From Mastigamoeba balamuthi (Eukaryota; Evosea; Mastigamoebida; Mastigamoebidae), in NCBI GenBank assembly GCA_902651635.1, contig CACRSC010000018.1:19656-83655 (forward strand): a stretch of DNA of 64,000 bases, given 5' to 3'. The translations under genes and the position numbers were made by a program. The first letter of the stretch is position 1. The number at the start of each line of letters is the position of its first letter. Positions 10,652 through 22,250 of the stretch are shown in pieces. The notes under the pieces were generated by a model. That model was not told the origin of the DNA. It was given only the letters and a program-made list of their open reading frames with translations, and made no database searches.

Positions 10652-12644
10652 TTACTGTGCAGGAATTTCGATCCTCTTGTATGGCTTTTTGTGGAGGCGG
10701 CGGCGAATGGCGAGGCCGCCAAGGATAACAAGAAGCACCGAGAGGACAGCGATAGTACACGACAGTGTCGCAATCAAAGGCTTATCGGACTTCGAGGGCG
10801 TTGTTGTCGCTCCTTCCGGCACGCAGTGCTGCGGGGGCTCGAATAGGTCGAGAGCAGGCTGTGTTGCGTTCCACTGGAGAACATTGATGGACAGTGTGGT
10901 GCCGTCGTCGGCGAGCCCGATGCCTCCTGCCAGCTGTATGGTTCCCGGCTTGTAAAAGAGCTTCAGGTTGACTGTTTTTCCCAGCAGAGGCAGCAGGCAA
11001 CTCGTCTGATACATGTCGACAATAGTGAAGTCGACCTTGGTAGCCATTTTGAACGTCCACGTGCACTTCAAGAACGGGATCGCTCCAATTCTATTGCGGA
11101 TGCCGCACAGGGCGTCGGGTGCTGCCCGCATCTCGGCAACGCAGTTAGTGCGCCCGTTAACCGTGGTTGTGTTGAACACTTTGCCAGAAGCCTTCAGCGC
11201 CAGCGTGGTGACGTTGATGGAAGAACGTCCGCTCGTTGCACTTCTGTGCTCCCAGCGTACTGCAGAGTCCGTGGCCCAAACGGAGTCGACGAGCTTGTCC
11301 TCGCTGGATTGTGTCTTGAGGGTTGTCTCGACGACTGCCTCGAGAGGGACAGGAAGCTCTGGCGGCCTGAATGTTGCTGGTACGGCGGAGTACCCTGTAC
11401 AGACGGGCGTGTAGCCAGGGAAGTAGCACTGCTGATAGCCCTTCTTCACTTTGGCGGTGTAGACAGCGGGTGTCCGGTACACAAGAGCCTCGAACTCCTC
11501 GTCGTCACTTGCGAACTTGTGGTTGCCTGGCGCCATAGCATAAGAGACAATAAAGAAGGAGTGGGTCGCGACGTACTCTTGCTCGCTTCCGAGATAAGGA
11601 ACCTGGAAACGTAGTAAGCTGCCTCGCTGCTCTCTTTGCTTCTCGGGACAGCGTCCCGGCTGTTCCACTCACTAGAGCGAATGCTTGAGTCGTGGGAGAG
11701 GGTGGCCGGTGGCACACAAGTCGGTCTTCTCTGGGTGCCACATGATTGCGTAGAAGGGGTAGTCGTATGCCTCGACAGAGGACACGAAGCGATGCCCTTG
11801 CCTGTCCTGGTCCTCCGACAGCGACTTGTAGAACCGGCTCAGCCGCGAGTGGTTCCTGAACCTGTCCACAGACACGCCGCACGAGTGCGCGTGGTACGCA
11901 ATGGGCTGCCAGCGAGGTATCCTGAGTTGGCTGGCGGTCTCTGCGGGGCTGGACTGACCTGCGTGGCGTAGTCGTCGACCACAAAGGAGGGGACGCCGGA
12001 CCAGAGCCTGCTGCTCGAGCTCGCATTGGTGAACCCCACCTTGAGCGCCAGGTTCCTCGAGTCCATGCCGCAATCGAGCGCGTCTCCCCACGGGTCGTCC
12101 GCGGCGAGCATTATCAGCTCCTCAAACTGCGCCGATTCAATTGAGTGTCTGGCGCTGATCAAGCAAAAAGCGACTGAGACGGCCAAACGCACTCCGAGGC
12201 ACGTGCCCCACAGCGGGAAGTAGTCGCCTGCATCGTTGAACTGCTTGGCAGCGGCGAACACGGTGCGCAGCGCAGCGACGTACTCGGGGTGGTGGTCCCA
12301 CAGAATGCCACCCCCTGGCAGCAGCACTCCGTTCACCTTCGACAGGAACGCGCGCATCTCCTCGGCACCCATGGTGTGCCTGGGGAGGGGGCACGCCGGC
12401 GTGAGGGCGACGGCAGAAGCGGTGGACGCGGTTACAAGAGCGGGGAGACGCGTGCGCCCGCCGACTCGAGCCATTTGGCGTAGGAGGCGGCCAGGAAGGA
12501 CGGGCCGTAGGCGATGAGCTCGGGCGACGTCGGCTGGGTGAGCACCGCGATGATCGGGCGCGTGTTGGCGGCGCCCGCACGGGCGCACCCCAGCAGCAGG
12601 GCGAGCGCTGCCACCAGAGAGACAGCACGGAGCGCTGCAGTCAT
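10652..12644 (-). CDS. GGH: Gamma-glutamyl hydrolase with C-terminal membrane anchor
   Basis: Folylpolyglutamate hydrolase that trims glutamate tails, normally in lysosome or vacuole or secreted. The start at 12644 gives a signal peptide (MTAALRAVSLVAALALLLG), then RPIIAVLTQPT and SFLAASYAKWLESAGARV. Exon two gives GVLLPGGG and DYFPLWGTCLG with the catalytic Cys. Later exons give YAIMWHPEKTD with the catalytic His, and the family's end NHKFASDDEEF...YTAKVKKGYQQCYF. Beyond that normal end the protein continues for about 250 residues with N-glycosylation sites (NVTT, NTTT, NATQ), then a helix (LIATLSCTIAVLSVLLVILGG) and a basic tail RRRLHKKPYKR, so this enzyme is predicted to be membrane-bound with its active site outside the cytosol. 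The exon border near 11940-11960 is unsettled by frame. The extension has no family I recognise. Confidence 0.8.
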
Positions 12645-13050
12645 CAGGTTCTTTCGTTGTTCACCTGAGGAAATCTGATGCCATAATTATCCGGCCCAGA
12701 TCAGAGAATCTTCGGCCATCCAGTATCTTCCAGGCAGGCGGTTCCAGGACGTGGGGACACGCCCGCGTGGTCCACCAGAGCGCCCGGGCACCCCAGCGCG
12801 GTCCTCGCATGCATCCCCGGATTAGGAACCCTGGAAACGGCGGTGCTGACTCGATACAAATGCCGTCACAGGGAATCTTGAAGTTCTGCCGTATCGTTGG
12901 ATCGTTTAAAGCCTTTGTGTTCAATTTTCGCACTAAAGCACGTGTCCTCCCCCCCCATCGCCCCCGCCCCCTCATCTGCCCTCCCCTCCCCTCCCCTCCC
13001 TCCCTCGCGGGGGCGCGGTGTCTGACTGACTGCTGGGGGCTGTGCAGGGG
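12645..13050. other. Divergent promoter region between GGH and the calcium pump
   Basis: About 400 bp between two divergent starts. It ends in a long pyrimidine tract (about 12953-13005) and TGTGCAG just before the pump ATG, which could be a 5'UTR intron acceptor. No TATA box seen. Confidence 0.4.
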
Positions 13051-16000
13051 ATGTCGTCCAAGAAGAGGGACGAGGACACCCCGACCCCGAGCCCCAAGCC
13101 CGGCAACGGCAACGGGGGGGCGTCGACGCGGCCGGGCGCCGACGTGGTCGAGTTCTACACGCACGACGTGGCGCACGCGCTGCACCAGGCGCGGGCGCGG
13201 CCCGACGGGCTGAGCGACGCCGAGGCGGAGGCGCGGCTGCGGGCCGAGGGACCCAACGAGATCGCGCCCGAGGAGGAGGAGAGCCTGCTGCGCCAGTACC
13301 TCGACAAGTACACCGACGCGACGATCCTGATGCTGCTGGCGAGCGCGGGCATCAGCCTCGTCATGCGGCAGTTCGAGGACGCGATGAGCATCGTGCTGGC
13401 CGTCGTCATTGTGAGCACCGTGGGGTTCATCCAGGAGTACAAGAGCGAGAAGGCCGTCGAGGCCCTCAAGCAGTTCATCGCCCTCCGCTGCGTCGTCGTC
13501 CGCGAGGGCCACGCCAAGGAGATCGCCGCCAACGAGCTCGTCGTCGGCGACGTCGTCCGCCTCTTCCAGGGCGGCAGCGTCCCCGCCGACGTCCGTCTGA
13601 TCGAGACGGTCAATCTCACCATCAACGAGTCCCTCCTCACCGGTATATCTTCTTCTCTCCCCTTCCCTCCCACCCCTCTCTCCCTTCCCTCTCTCTTCTC
13701 CGCCCCCAGAACAAACGAGATCCCGTGTCGGGATCCTCCCTTGGCGTGTCCCCCGGAGCCAATGGGGGCCCTCCGCCGCCACCTCTGGCAGCGAGGTCGG
13801 GCCGACAAAGGATTTGCTGTTTGGTGTTTGCGTTTTTCTGTTTGCGGGCCTTGGGGGGTTGCTAGATATTTTCGATGGTTTGCATTCGGGGAGCGCCTTT
13901 CTGATCGCTGATGCAGGCGAGCCCGAGCCCGTCGGCAAGCACACGAACCCCATCGCCGAGGACAAGGGGTTCAACCTGGCCGACCGCAAGAACATGGCGT
14001 GCATGGGTGCGTGGCTGTATTTTTTGGCGATTCGGGGGGCCGATTGAATTCAATGTTGACGCGCAATATACATCTCGGGGCCCTCTCACAGGCACGTCGG
14101 TGGCCACGGGGACGGGGCTGGGCGTGGTGACGGCGACGGGCGACAACACGGAGCTGGGCAAGATCTCGGCGATGCTGGTGCGCGAGGAGAAGAAGACGCC
14201 GCTGCAGCACAGCATGGACCAGTTCGGCAAGACGCTGAGCATCGTCAGCATCGTCGCCATCGTCCTCATCAGCGTCGTCGGGCTCCTGCAGGGCAAGCCC
14301 GCGATCCAGATGTTCAACATGGCCGTCAGCCTCGCCGTGGCCGCCATCCCCGAGGGCCTGCCCATCGCGGTGACGGTCACGCTGGCGCTGGGCGTCACGC
14401 GCATGAGCCGGCGCAACGCCATCGTCCGCAAGCTGCCCGCCGTCGAGACGCTGGGCGCCACCAACGTCATCTGCGTCGACAAGACCGGCACCCTCACCCA
14501 GAACCAGATGACCGTCGCGCGCCTCTTCACGACGCGCTCGCTCGAGGTCCACCACCAGAAGGTGCGCGGGCGGATATCTCGGTCCCTTTGTCCCTCTGTC
14601 CCACAAGTTCGCGGGGCGCGCGGGTGTGGGCGGCTTTGTGTGGAATATCTCGGGGCGATATGTTGACGTAAATCAGGTGGCGCGCTGATGATATCCAAAG
14701 TTTCAATCAGTTATCCCTGTCTGAAAATTCGTGAGGGAGAACGCTTTTAACAACTGAGCAACACCGTCCAACGACTCTTTATGCCCGTTTATTGACTGGA
14801 CGCTGCAGGAGAGCCTCGTGGATGGCTCGGTGGAGTTCAGGGCGGGCAACGAGCTCGTGACGCCCCAGAAGGACAAGCACCTGCAGGAGCTGCTGCGCGC
14901 GTGCTCGCTGTGCAACAACGCCTCGATCACGGCCGACGCGCTCGTGGGCCAGCCGACCGAGGGCGGCCTGCTGAGCGTCGCGCACAAGGCGGGGCTGCCG
15001 GACTACCGCAAGCAGTGCCGGCGCGTCAACGAGATACCCTTTGACAGCATCAGCAAGTGGATGGGCGTCCAGTGCGTCGTCGAGGGCGGCCGCGAGCTCT
15101 TCTTCGTCAAGGGCGGCACCGAGGTGGTCCTGCAGAAGTGCGCCGGCGCCTACGCGGGCCCGCTGGACCCCGCGGCGACGATCGCGACGGCCGACGCGAT
15201 GGCGGCCGAGTCGCTGCGCGTGATGGCCGTGGCCTACGGCGAGAGCACCGACAAGCTGACGTTCCTGGGCCTCGTGGGCCTCTACGACCCCCCGCGCCGC
15301 GGCGTCGCCGAGTCGATACGTCTCGTGCGCGGGTCGGGCGTCCACGTGGTGATGATCACGGGCGACGCGCGGACGACGGCGCTGGCGGTGGCGCGGCAGC
15401 TGGGGCTGGCCGACGGGCGCGACCTGAGCGCGGCCGAGGTCGACTCGATGAGCGAGGCGGAGCTGAGCGAGGTGGCACTGCAGACGACGGTGTTCTACCG
15501 GATGACGCCCGGGCACAAGATGAAGATCGTGGCGGCGTACAAGGCGGCGGGCAAGGTCGTCGCGATGACGGGCGACGGCGTCAACGACGCGCCGGCGCTG
15601 AGCAAGAGCGACATCGGCATCGCCATGGGCCGCGGCGGCAGCGACGTGTGCAAGGAGGCGGCCGAGATCATCCTCGTCGACAACAACTTCAGCACCATCG
15701 CGGCGGCCATCGAGGAGGGCAAGGTCATCTTCACCAACATCAAGAACTTCCTGCACTTCCAGCTGACGACGAGCGTCGCGGCCATGGGGCTGACGGCCGT
15801 CTGCTCGCTGGCGGACCTGCCGCTGCCGCTCAACCCGACGCAGATCCTCTGGATCAACATCATCATGGACGGGCCCCCGGCGCAGTCGCTGACGTTTGAG
15901 TCGTTCCGCGACGCGGCCCGCGCGCCGCCGCGCAGGACCAAGGACCCCATCGTCGACCGCAGGACCGTGGCCAAGATCGTCCTGAGCGCGGCCATCATGG

Positions 16001-16377
16001 TCGCCGGCACGATGTTCGTCTTCCTCAAGGACATGCCCAACGAGTCGCTCGAGGGCCTGCACAAGATGAACGACACGCCCAAGCACGCGTCGACGATGGC
16101 CTTCACGACCTTTGTGCTCTTCCAGCTCTTCAACTCGCTCAACTGCCGGTCGCTCTACAAGTCGGTCTTCAAGGTCGGCCTCTTCAGCAACACGTACCTG
16201 CTGCTCTCGGTCCTCGGCAGCCTGCTCACGCAGATGCTCGTCGTCTACCTGCCCTTCCTCGGCATGATCTTCCGCACGACGCCGCTCACGGCCCAGCAGC
16301 TCGGCTGGTGCTTTGCCGTCTCGTCGCTCGTCTGGCTCGCCGACGAGGTCTGGAAGGCCCTCATGTTCTTCAATTGA
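13051..16377 (+). CDS. SPCA/PMR1-type Ca2+/Mn2+-transporting P-type ATPase
   Basis: Secretory-pathway calcium/manganese pump of the Golgi. Four exons in phase: 13051-13642, 13917-14006, 14092-14561, 14809-16377, giving about 905 residues, the normal length. The N-terminal cation-ATPase domain has VEFYTHDVAHAL and GPNEIAPEEEESLLRQ. The actuator motif reads LLTGEPEP. Helix M4 has the ion-site signature AAIPEGLPIAVTVTLALGV, more like SPCA than SERCA or PMCA. The phosphorylated Asp is in CVDKTGTLTQNQMT; the nucleotide domain has KGGTE; hinge motifs are MITGDA and MTGDGVNDAPALSKSDIG. C-terminal helices follow with no calmodulin-type tail. The choice of the ATG at 13051 rests on MSSKKRDED and the lack of an in-frame alternative with family similarity. 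Confidence 0.93.
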
Positions 16378-17460
16378 ATACACAGAGCCGGAAAATGCAG
16401 CGGGAACGCAGAGCACGCGAGTGCGTGAGGGGAGGGCAGGCCCACGAGGGGAGGCGCGCGCCTCACCCAGCGAGCGCCTCTTCGGGCCGCGAAATAACAC
16501 CGCACATCCCTTCACAACCGCGTGCCTTTCCTCTTTTTTCATTTGTATTCTGGGGCTTTTCTCCGACACCACTCCGCGAATTGCGGGCGTCCGGTTCGCA
16601 CTCCCTCACGAGTGCAGCAGGCTTGTAGTGGCGGTGACCACCCCGTGCACGCTGCACTGTGTGGCCGTCGCCTCCTCGTCAGAAAAGCGGAGCGGACGCA
16701 CAAAAACGGGGGGCGTACGGGGCTGTCGAGGTCTCGCCTTTTCAGGCCTCGCCTCCTGCACGCGCTGTCGTGCTCGCCGGGGCTGTCGATGCTCTTGGGG
16801 GCTGCGACGTGGCCGCAGGAGGGGCTGCCCGTGAGCGTGCAGTGCACGGCGGGGCTCGGGCGCTTTTCTCTGTAGGGGGACTTGATGAGGAGCAGAGAGG
16901 GGTGCGTGGCCATTTCCGACCCCGAGGCGATGAGTACTGAACGAGTGAATCTGCTCAAAGTGCCAGGCTAAATTTGGAGCTCGAATCGGGACGTTGGGGC
17001 ATTGCCGTGGCGTTCGCCGGGCGAGAGGACACAAAGCGCGATTGGTGAATGTACAGGTAACTAACCGCAAGGATCCGCTGAAGCACTGAACGATTCAATA
17101 AATCTAACACGAATTCTGCGGCGTGTGCTCAGACAATCATTCATTATTCACTCCACAAATCAACTAATTACGGTAATTGCAGGCGCAATGTCCAACCAAG
17201 CAAAGCTTCACACGCACATGGAGATTATCTCACTCAAAGTGATTTACTAATGAGTTGATGTACTTTGCCCGAGCCAGACAGCAGGGCAGTGCCCCGACGC
17301 TGGTGGCAAGGGTTTGTGTTAGCTGTAACCATTGTCAACAAAACCCACTCACGACCAAGGCTTTATTGTATTCGGTCTCACCAGACCCGACCCAAAAGAG
17401 TTTCCGTAGTCAGACACGAGTCCGTTCCCCAATGTCCCACCCCACAGAGTCTAAGAGTCT
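16378..17460. other. Intergenic between convergent pump and metE-type genes
   Basis: About 1.08 kb between two convergent genes. The first 500 bp stay GC-rich; from about 16960 to 17460 the DNA is more AT-rich. Open frames on both strands here show no recognisable motif or splice-consistent structure. Nothing supported. Confidence 0.5.
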
Positions 17461-20224
17461 CTAGAAGTTCTCCCGGGCCCAGCGCGCCGCAGCGACCATG
17501 TTCTCCAGCGAGGGCTCCGTCTCCTTCCAGCCGCGCGTCTTGAGCCCGCAGTCGGGGTTGACGAAGAGCAGGCCGCTGGGGATGACCTCGAGCATCGACT
17601 TGAGGCGGTCCTTGATCTCGGACATGCTCGGCACGCGCGGCGAGTGGATGTCGTAGACGCCGGGGCCGATCCAGCGCGAGTACTCGTGCTTCTTGAACGC
17701 GTGCAGGATCTTCAGGTCGCTCTTGCTGCACTCGATCGAGATCACGTCCGACTGCAGCGCCTCGATCGACGGGAAGATGTCGTTGAAGTCCGAGTAGCAG
17801 AAGTGCGAGTGGATCTGCGTCTCGTCGGCGACGCCGACGGTGGCCAGCTTGAACGAGTCGACGGCCCAGCGCAGGTAGCCCTCCCAGTCGGCGTGGCGCA
17901 GCGGCAGGCCCTCGCGGATGGCGGGCTCGTCGACCTGGATCACCTTGATCCCGGCCTTCTCGAGGTCCTGCACCTCGTCGCGCAGCGCGAACGCCAGCTG
18001 CTTGGCCTGCAGCTCGCGCGAGATGTCCACGCGCGGGAACGACCAGTTGAGGATCGTCACGGGGCCCGTGAGCATGCCCTTCATCGGCTTGGCCGTCAGG
18101 CTCTGCGCGTAGGTGATCCACTTGACCGTCATCGGCGTCGGGCGGCTCACGTCCGACACAATGATCGGCGGGCGCACGTAGCTGGGCAGAGAGGGCCAAT
18201 CAGTACCTACGGGGGAGGCGCAGTGCGTACCGCGAGCCGTAGCTCTGGACCCACGCGTTCTGCGTGAAGACGAAGCCGTTGAGCAGCTCGCCGAAGTACT
18301 GGACCATGTCGTTGCGCTCGGCCTCGCCGTGCACGAAGACGTCCAGGCCCACGCGCTCCTGGAAGTCGACGGCGTGCTTGATCTCCTTCCTGAGGAACTC
18401 CTCGTACTCCTCGTCGCTGATCTCGTGCTTGAGGTACTTGGCGCGCGCCTGGCGGATCTCGCTCGTTTGCTGCGCCCCCGCCACGCACACAACACACGTC
18501 AGCGAGCAGTCCTGGCAGGATGAGAGGGAGGAGAGGCCACGCACAGGGAAGGAGCCGATGGTGGTGGTGGGGAACTTGGGGAGGTTGAGGATCTTCTGCT
18601 GGAGCTCAGCGCGGACGCTGAAGGGGCTCTTGCGCTCGAGCAGGTCCGGGGTGATGGCCGCGACGCGCCTGCGGACGGCGTCGTCGGACGAGCGCTCGAA
18701 CTCCCTGCGGCGGGCGATCGACGCCCTGTTGGCCTCGAGGGCAGCGGCGACCTTGCCGTCGGCGGAGCCCGAGAGGACCGCTGCGATGACGGCGACCTCC
18801 TCGACCTTCTCGAGGGCGAACGAGAACCAGTCCTTGACCTCGGCGCTCAGCTTCGTCTCGCTGGCCAGCGTCACGGGCGTGTGCAGCAGCGACGACGACG
18901 TGGCGACGACCACGCGGGCGGGGCCCAGCGCGTCGACGGCCCTGCGCGCGACGTCGATCGAGGCCTGCAGGTCGTTCTTCCAGATGTTGCGCCCCGAGAC
19001 GAGCCCCAGCGACAGCACGAGCCCCGTCGGGGCGACGGCCCGCAGGACGTCCTCGAGCTGCTCCGGGGCGCGGACGAGGTCGACGTGCAGCCCCGCGACG
19101 GGCAGCCTGGCGACGTAGCCGACGCTGTTGCCCAGGCGGCCAAAGTACGTCGTCAGCATGATCTTGGGGGCCACGGCCGCCAGCTCCGTGAAGGCCGACG
19201 TGTACTCGGCCTCCCAGCCCTCGGCCTTGTCGAGGACCAGCACGGGCTCGTCGACCTGGACCCACTCGGCGCCGGCGGCCTTGAGCTCGGCCAGCAGCTG
19301 CTTGTAGAGCGGCAGCAGGCGCGGGAGCAGCGAGAGCGTCTGGAAGGCGGGGTCCTTGGACTTGCCCAGCGCCAGGTACGAGACGGGGCCCAGCACCACG
19401 GGGCGCGTCTCGATGCCCAGCTCCCGGCCCTCCTTGTACGCCTCGAGCGCCTTGTTGGCCAGCAGCTTGAACTCCACCTCCTCCGACAGCTCGGGCACCA
19501 CGTAGTGGTAGTTCGAGTCGAACCTGCGCCGTGCGGAGGGAAAGACGGGGGGGGGGAGTCATGTGAGTCAAATTGGTTTGCTGGTGCGGTGCCAGGAATG
19601 GGCAACAATTTTGTGTGGGTGGAAGTATGCGGGGTTGGGGGGATGTGGGGGGGTATTTTTGTATGGACCATTTCTTCATCTCGCAGGCGGGGACGTCGAC
19701 GGCGTCGCGCTGGCAGCCGCGGCCCATGGCGAAGAAGACGTCGAGGTCCGACAGCCCGTGGCCCGTGTAGCGCTTGGGTATCACGTTGAACGCCACCGAG
19801 TGGTCCAGCACGTGGTCGTACAGCGTGAACTCGCCGCTACGCAAACACAGAGAGCACAAAGCAGCGTGAGTGCACCTCAGCCCAAATACAATGCAGGCGG
19901 GCAGACACGCAAGAAAAGGCGGTGACGTGAATGCTGCGCGGAGGTGCAGGGTGGCGCACCTGGGGACAAAGTCGGCGCCGCGGCTCTGGATGCTCTGGAG
20001 GCTGGCCCTGCGGACGGCGGCCACGTCGGCTGCGAGCTGGTCGGCGGTGATCTTGCGGGCCCAGTACGACTCGATGGCGGTCTTGACCTCGCGCTTGGGG
20101 CCTGCCAGCGCGTTTGTCAGCGCGTCCGCACGGCTCGGATCCGTTACGACGCGGGCGGGCGAGGGGCGGGGGCCGCACCGATGCGAGGGAAGCCGAGGAC
20201 GCTGGACTTGACGGCGAGAGACAT
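17461..20224 (-). CDS. Cobalamin-independent methionine synthase (MetE type)
   Basis: 5-methyltetrahydropteroyltriglutamate-homocysteine methyltransferase; makes methionine from homocysteine without B12. About six exons: the first (20224-20179) gives [15 protein letters not shown], then [38 protein letters not shown], the long exon from [12 protein letters not shown], and the C-terminal barrel from [11 protein letters not shown] to WARENF. Both barrels are present, about 770 residues. Zinc and homocysteine site residues are visible: HSHFCYS (His and Cys) and NPDCGLKTR (second Cys). [15 protein letters not shown] and VDEPA are typical. The start is fixed by the conserved GFPRIG just downstream. 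The gene appears intact. Confidence 0.93.
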
Positions 20225-20858
20225 GGCGGATGCGGTGGGGTTGGCTGTGCAGAGGAGAGCAGCGGTGTGGCTGTCAGAAAGCAAACAAACGAATGAGCAG
20301 GACGCTGCGGAAAAGTACGGCCACGTTCACTCGGATTACGTGGCGAGAAGGAGCGGCGAGGTCAACACCACACACACGGGCGGAGAAGAAACGGAAAAAC
20401 GAGAAGGATCTCGGAACACCCGGCGAGGCGAATTCGCACCATACCGCCTAGTCACGCTCGTCTTCGCCCCTGAGCCCCCTGTTGACTCTCTGCCCCGCCT
20501 CCTGCCCCTCAGGCCCCCGCTCTCTGGCCGGGGGCGCCCGACGGCGACAACCCGCCAGCAGTTCCCCAACCCCTCCCCGCCCTGAGATCGCGCGTCTTCG
20601 TTGAGGTCGTGTCTGTGCGAGCGACTGGGGCGGTGGCATCGCACAGTGTGCAGTTGGGAAGAACTCAACAAACCGACACACAGCACTCCTGGGAGCAGAA
20701 TAACGCGCGAGCGGCTTCGGGCGGGCCTAACGTCTCTCATGACACGCGAGGGGTGCGCAACCAGGAGAATAGGAGCGCCGGGCGCGTCGCGATCAAGGCT
20801 ATTCACACCCGCCGCCATACCTCACTTGCGAGAGGGAACAGTCATAAAGCAAAAAGTT
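20225..20858. other. Intergenic upstream of the methionine synthase gene
   Basis: About 630 bp between the methionine synthase start and the tRNA 3' end. Open frames exist on both strands but none shows family similarity or splice structure. It presumably contains the methionine synthase promoter; no TATA-like box stands out. Confidence 0.4.
20851..20855 (-). terminator. Pol III terminator of tRNA-Pro
   Basis: Five consecutive T residues on the minus strand, three bases after the tRNA discriminator base, the usual RNA polymerase III stop signal. Confidence 0.8.
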
Positions 20859-20929
20859 GGGCTCTGCCCGGAATCGAACCGGGGCCACCTGTACCCTAAA
20901 CAGGTATTTTACCACTAAACTACAGAGCC
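20859..20929 (-). tRNA. tRNA-Pro (anticodon AGG)
   Basis: On the minus strand a full cloverleaf can be drawn: acceptor GGCTCTG paired with CAGAGCC, D-arm with TAGTTTAGTGGTA (A box), anticodon stem CCTGT/ACAGG around loop TTAGGGT (anticodon AGG), and T-arm CCCGGTTCGATTCCGGG (B box). A T run follows the 3' end (20855-20851 on the minus strand), a pol III terminator. No intron and no encoded CCA. Confidence 0.95.
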
Positions 20930-20967
20930 TTCACACAGTTTGACTGTCACTTTCCGTCGGCCCGTAG

Positions 20968-21995
20968 CTACGTGAACCGCCACGATGCCATCGACAACGT
21001 GCCGGCGACGAAACCGCCGACCACCTGCTTCGCCGAGTACGCCCCGTCGTTACCAGCCTCGCCGCTGAGTCCCACGGCGTACATCAGCGGCAGCAGGTGG
21101 TCCTCTGCCGGGTGCGCTCTGCGGGCGTTGGGCAGCGCCTCCCACTCGGCCAGCGCCTCCCACGCACTCGTACGCCCGGCGTCGATCGCCCTCGTCACGG
21201 CGTTGGAGAACGCGGCAGCCCACGGCGCAGCCTTGCCGGCGTCCACCAACAAGCGCGACCAGTCGAGGTCTCCGAGGTTGTGCGTCAGCGACCCGCTGCA
21301 GACGACCAGCACGCCCTTGTCTCGCAGCGGCCTCAGCGCCTCGCCGGCCCTCAGGCTCTGCAGGGGCGTGGCCCCCGAGTCCAGCGACACCTGGAAGGTC
21401 GGGATGTCCGCCTCCGGGAACATGTCTGCATGGGGGGGGGACGCCATCGTGTCAGCCAACAGACAACACTGCCCCTCCGGAGGAAGGGGTGGTGGGCAAC
21501 GGAAGCCACCCACAGCTCCACCCGAGCCACAGGGCCACGCGTTTCGGCCTGCCATCAACGAGAGGACAGAATGAAATGGCTGATGGCAGCGGCGGACTCA
21601 CGTCTGAGGACCACCCAGGCCCCGTGGTCGAGGCCCCACGTCTGGTCGGCCACCACCTTGCTCGCCGGGCTGCACGCGCCCGACTTGCGGAGCAGCGCGA
21701 GGGCCTCGGCTGCGGTCGCCGGGTCGCCGGGGGGCGCGTACTTGACCTGGTAGAGCTCCTGCGCGAAGCCGCCGAAGTCGTAGATCTGGCGCAGCTGCGG
21801 CTGAGTGGCCACGCGGAGGCCCGGGCGGTCCCAGTGCCCGCTGACCACGAGGATCGACCGCGGCCGCTGCAGCGACTCCCCGAGCTCGCGCCACGCCCGC
21901 GTGAAGGCGTTGTCCGAGAGCGCGTTCTCCGGCGACCCGTGCCCGATGAAGAGCACCGGCTGCCGTGCTGTCTGTGCCTGTGCCTGTGCCTGCAT
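20968..21995 (-). CDS. LigB-superfamily extradiol dioxygenase (YgiD / DOPA dioxygenase-like)
   Basis: Non-haem iron or zinc ring-cleaving dioxygenase-family protein of the class III (LigB) type, similar to plant and bacterial DOPA 4,5-dioxygenases. Two exons: 21995-21602 and 21425-20968. Motifs in order: LFIGHGSPENAL (metal His), VVSGHWDRPG, QIYDFGGFAQELYQVKYAPPGDP, WGLDHGAWVVLR (His), HMFPEADIPTFQVSLD across the splice, SGSLTHNLG, and HPAEDHLLPLMYAVG near the end. The length (about 283 residues) is normal. I chose ATG 21995 because conserved sequence begins just after it; an upstream in-frame ATG at 22184 would add about 60 low-similarity residues, possibly a targeting peptide. The substrate in this organism is unknown. 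Confidence 0.9.
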
Positions 21996-22250
21996 TGCTG
22001 ACTTGCTGGTTTTGATGAATGCTGTTTCGCTTTCTGATGAAACAGGAGATCTGCGGGTGGTTTTCTGCGGCAGAGCCACGACAACAGTCGTTCTGTGGGT
22101 AGTCTTCTGCCGACGCGATACACGTGTGGCCCCCACCGCTGTGGAGAAAATGCAGGGCCGTCCGTCGGGGTGCAGCGACGTCAAAAATAGCGCATCTCCG
22201 AGAGAATAAAAACCACACAGCAGGCGCTCGAATCCCGCGGTTTCGGCTGT

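Noticed and set aside
14779-16572. Minus-strand frame of 597 codons across the calcium pump
   Set aside because: Antisense shadow of the pump; full of Arg/His/Asp runs and without any motif.
21996-22184. Upstream ATG (22184) as the start of the LigB-type dioxygenase
   Set aside because: The extra residues show no family similarity; the ATG at 21995 lies just before the conserved part. A targeting peptide cannot be fully excluded.
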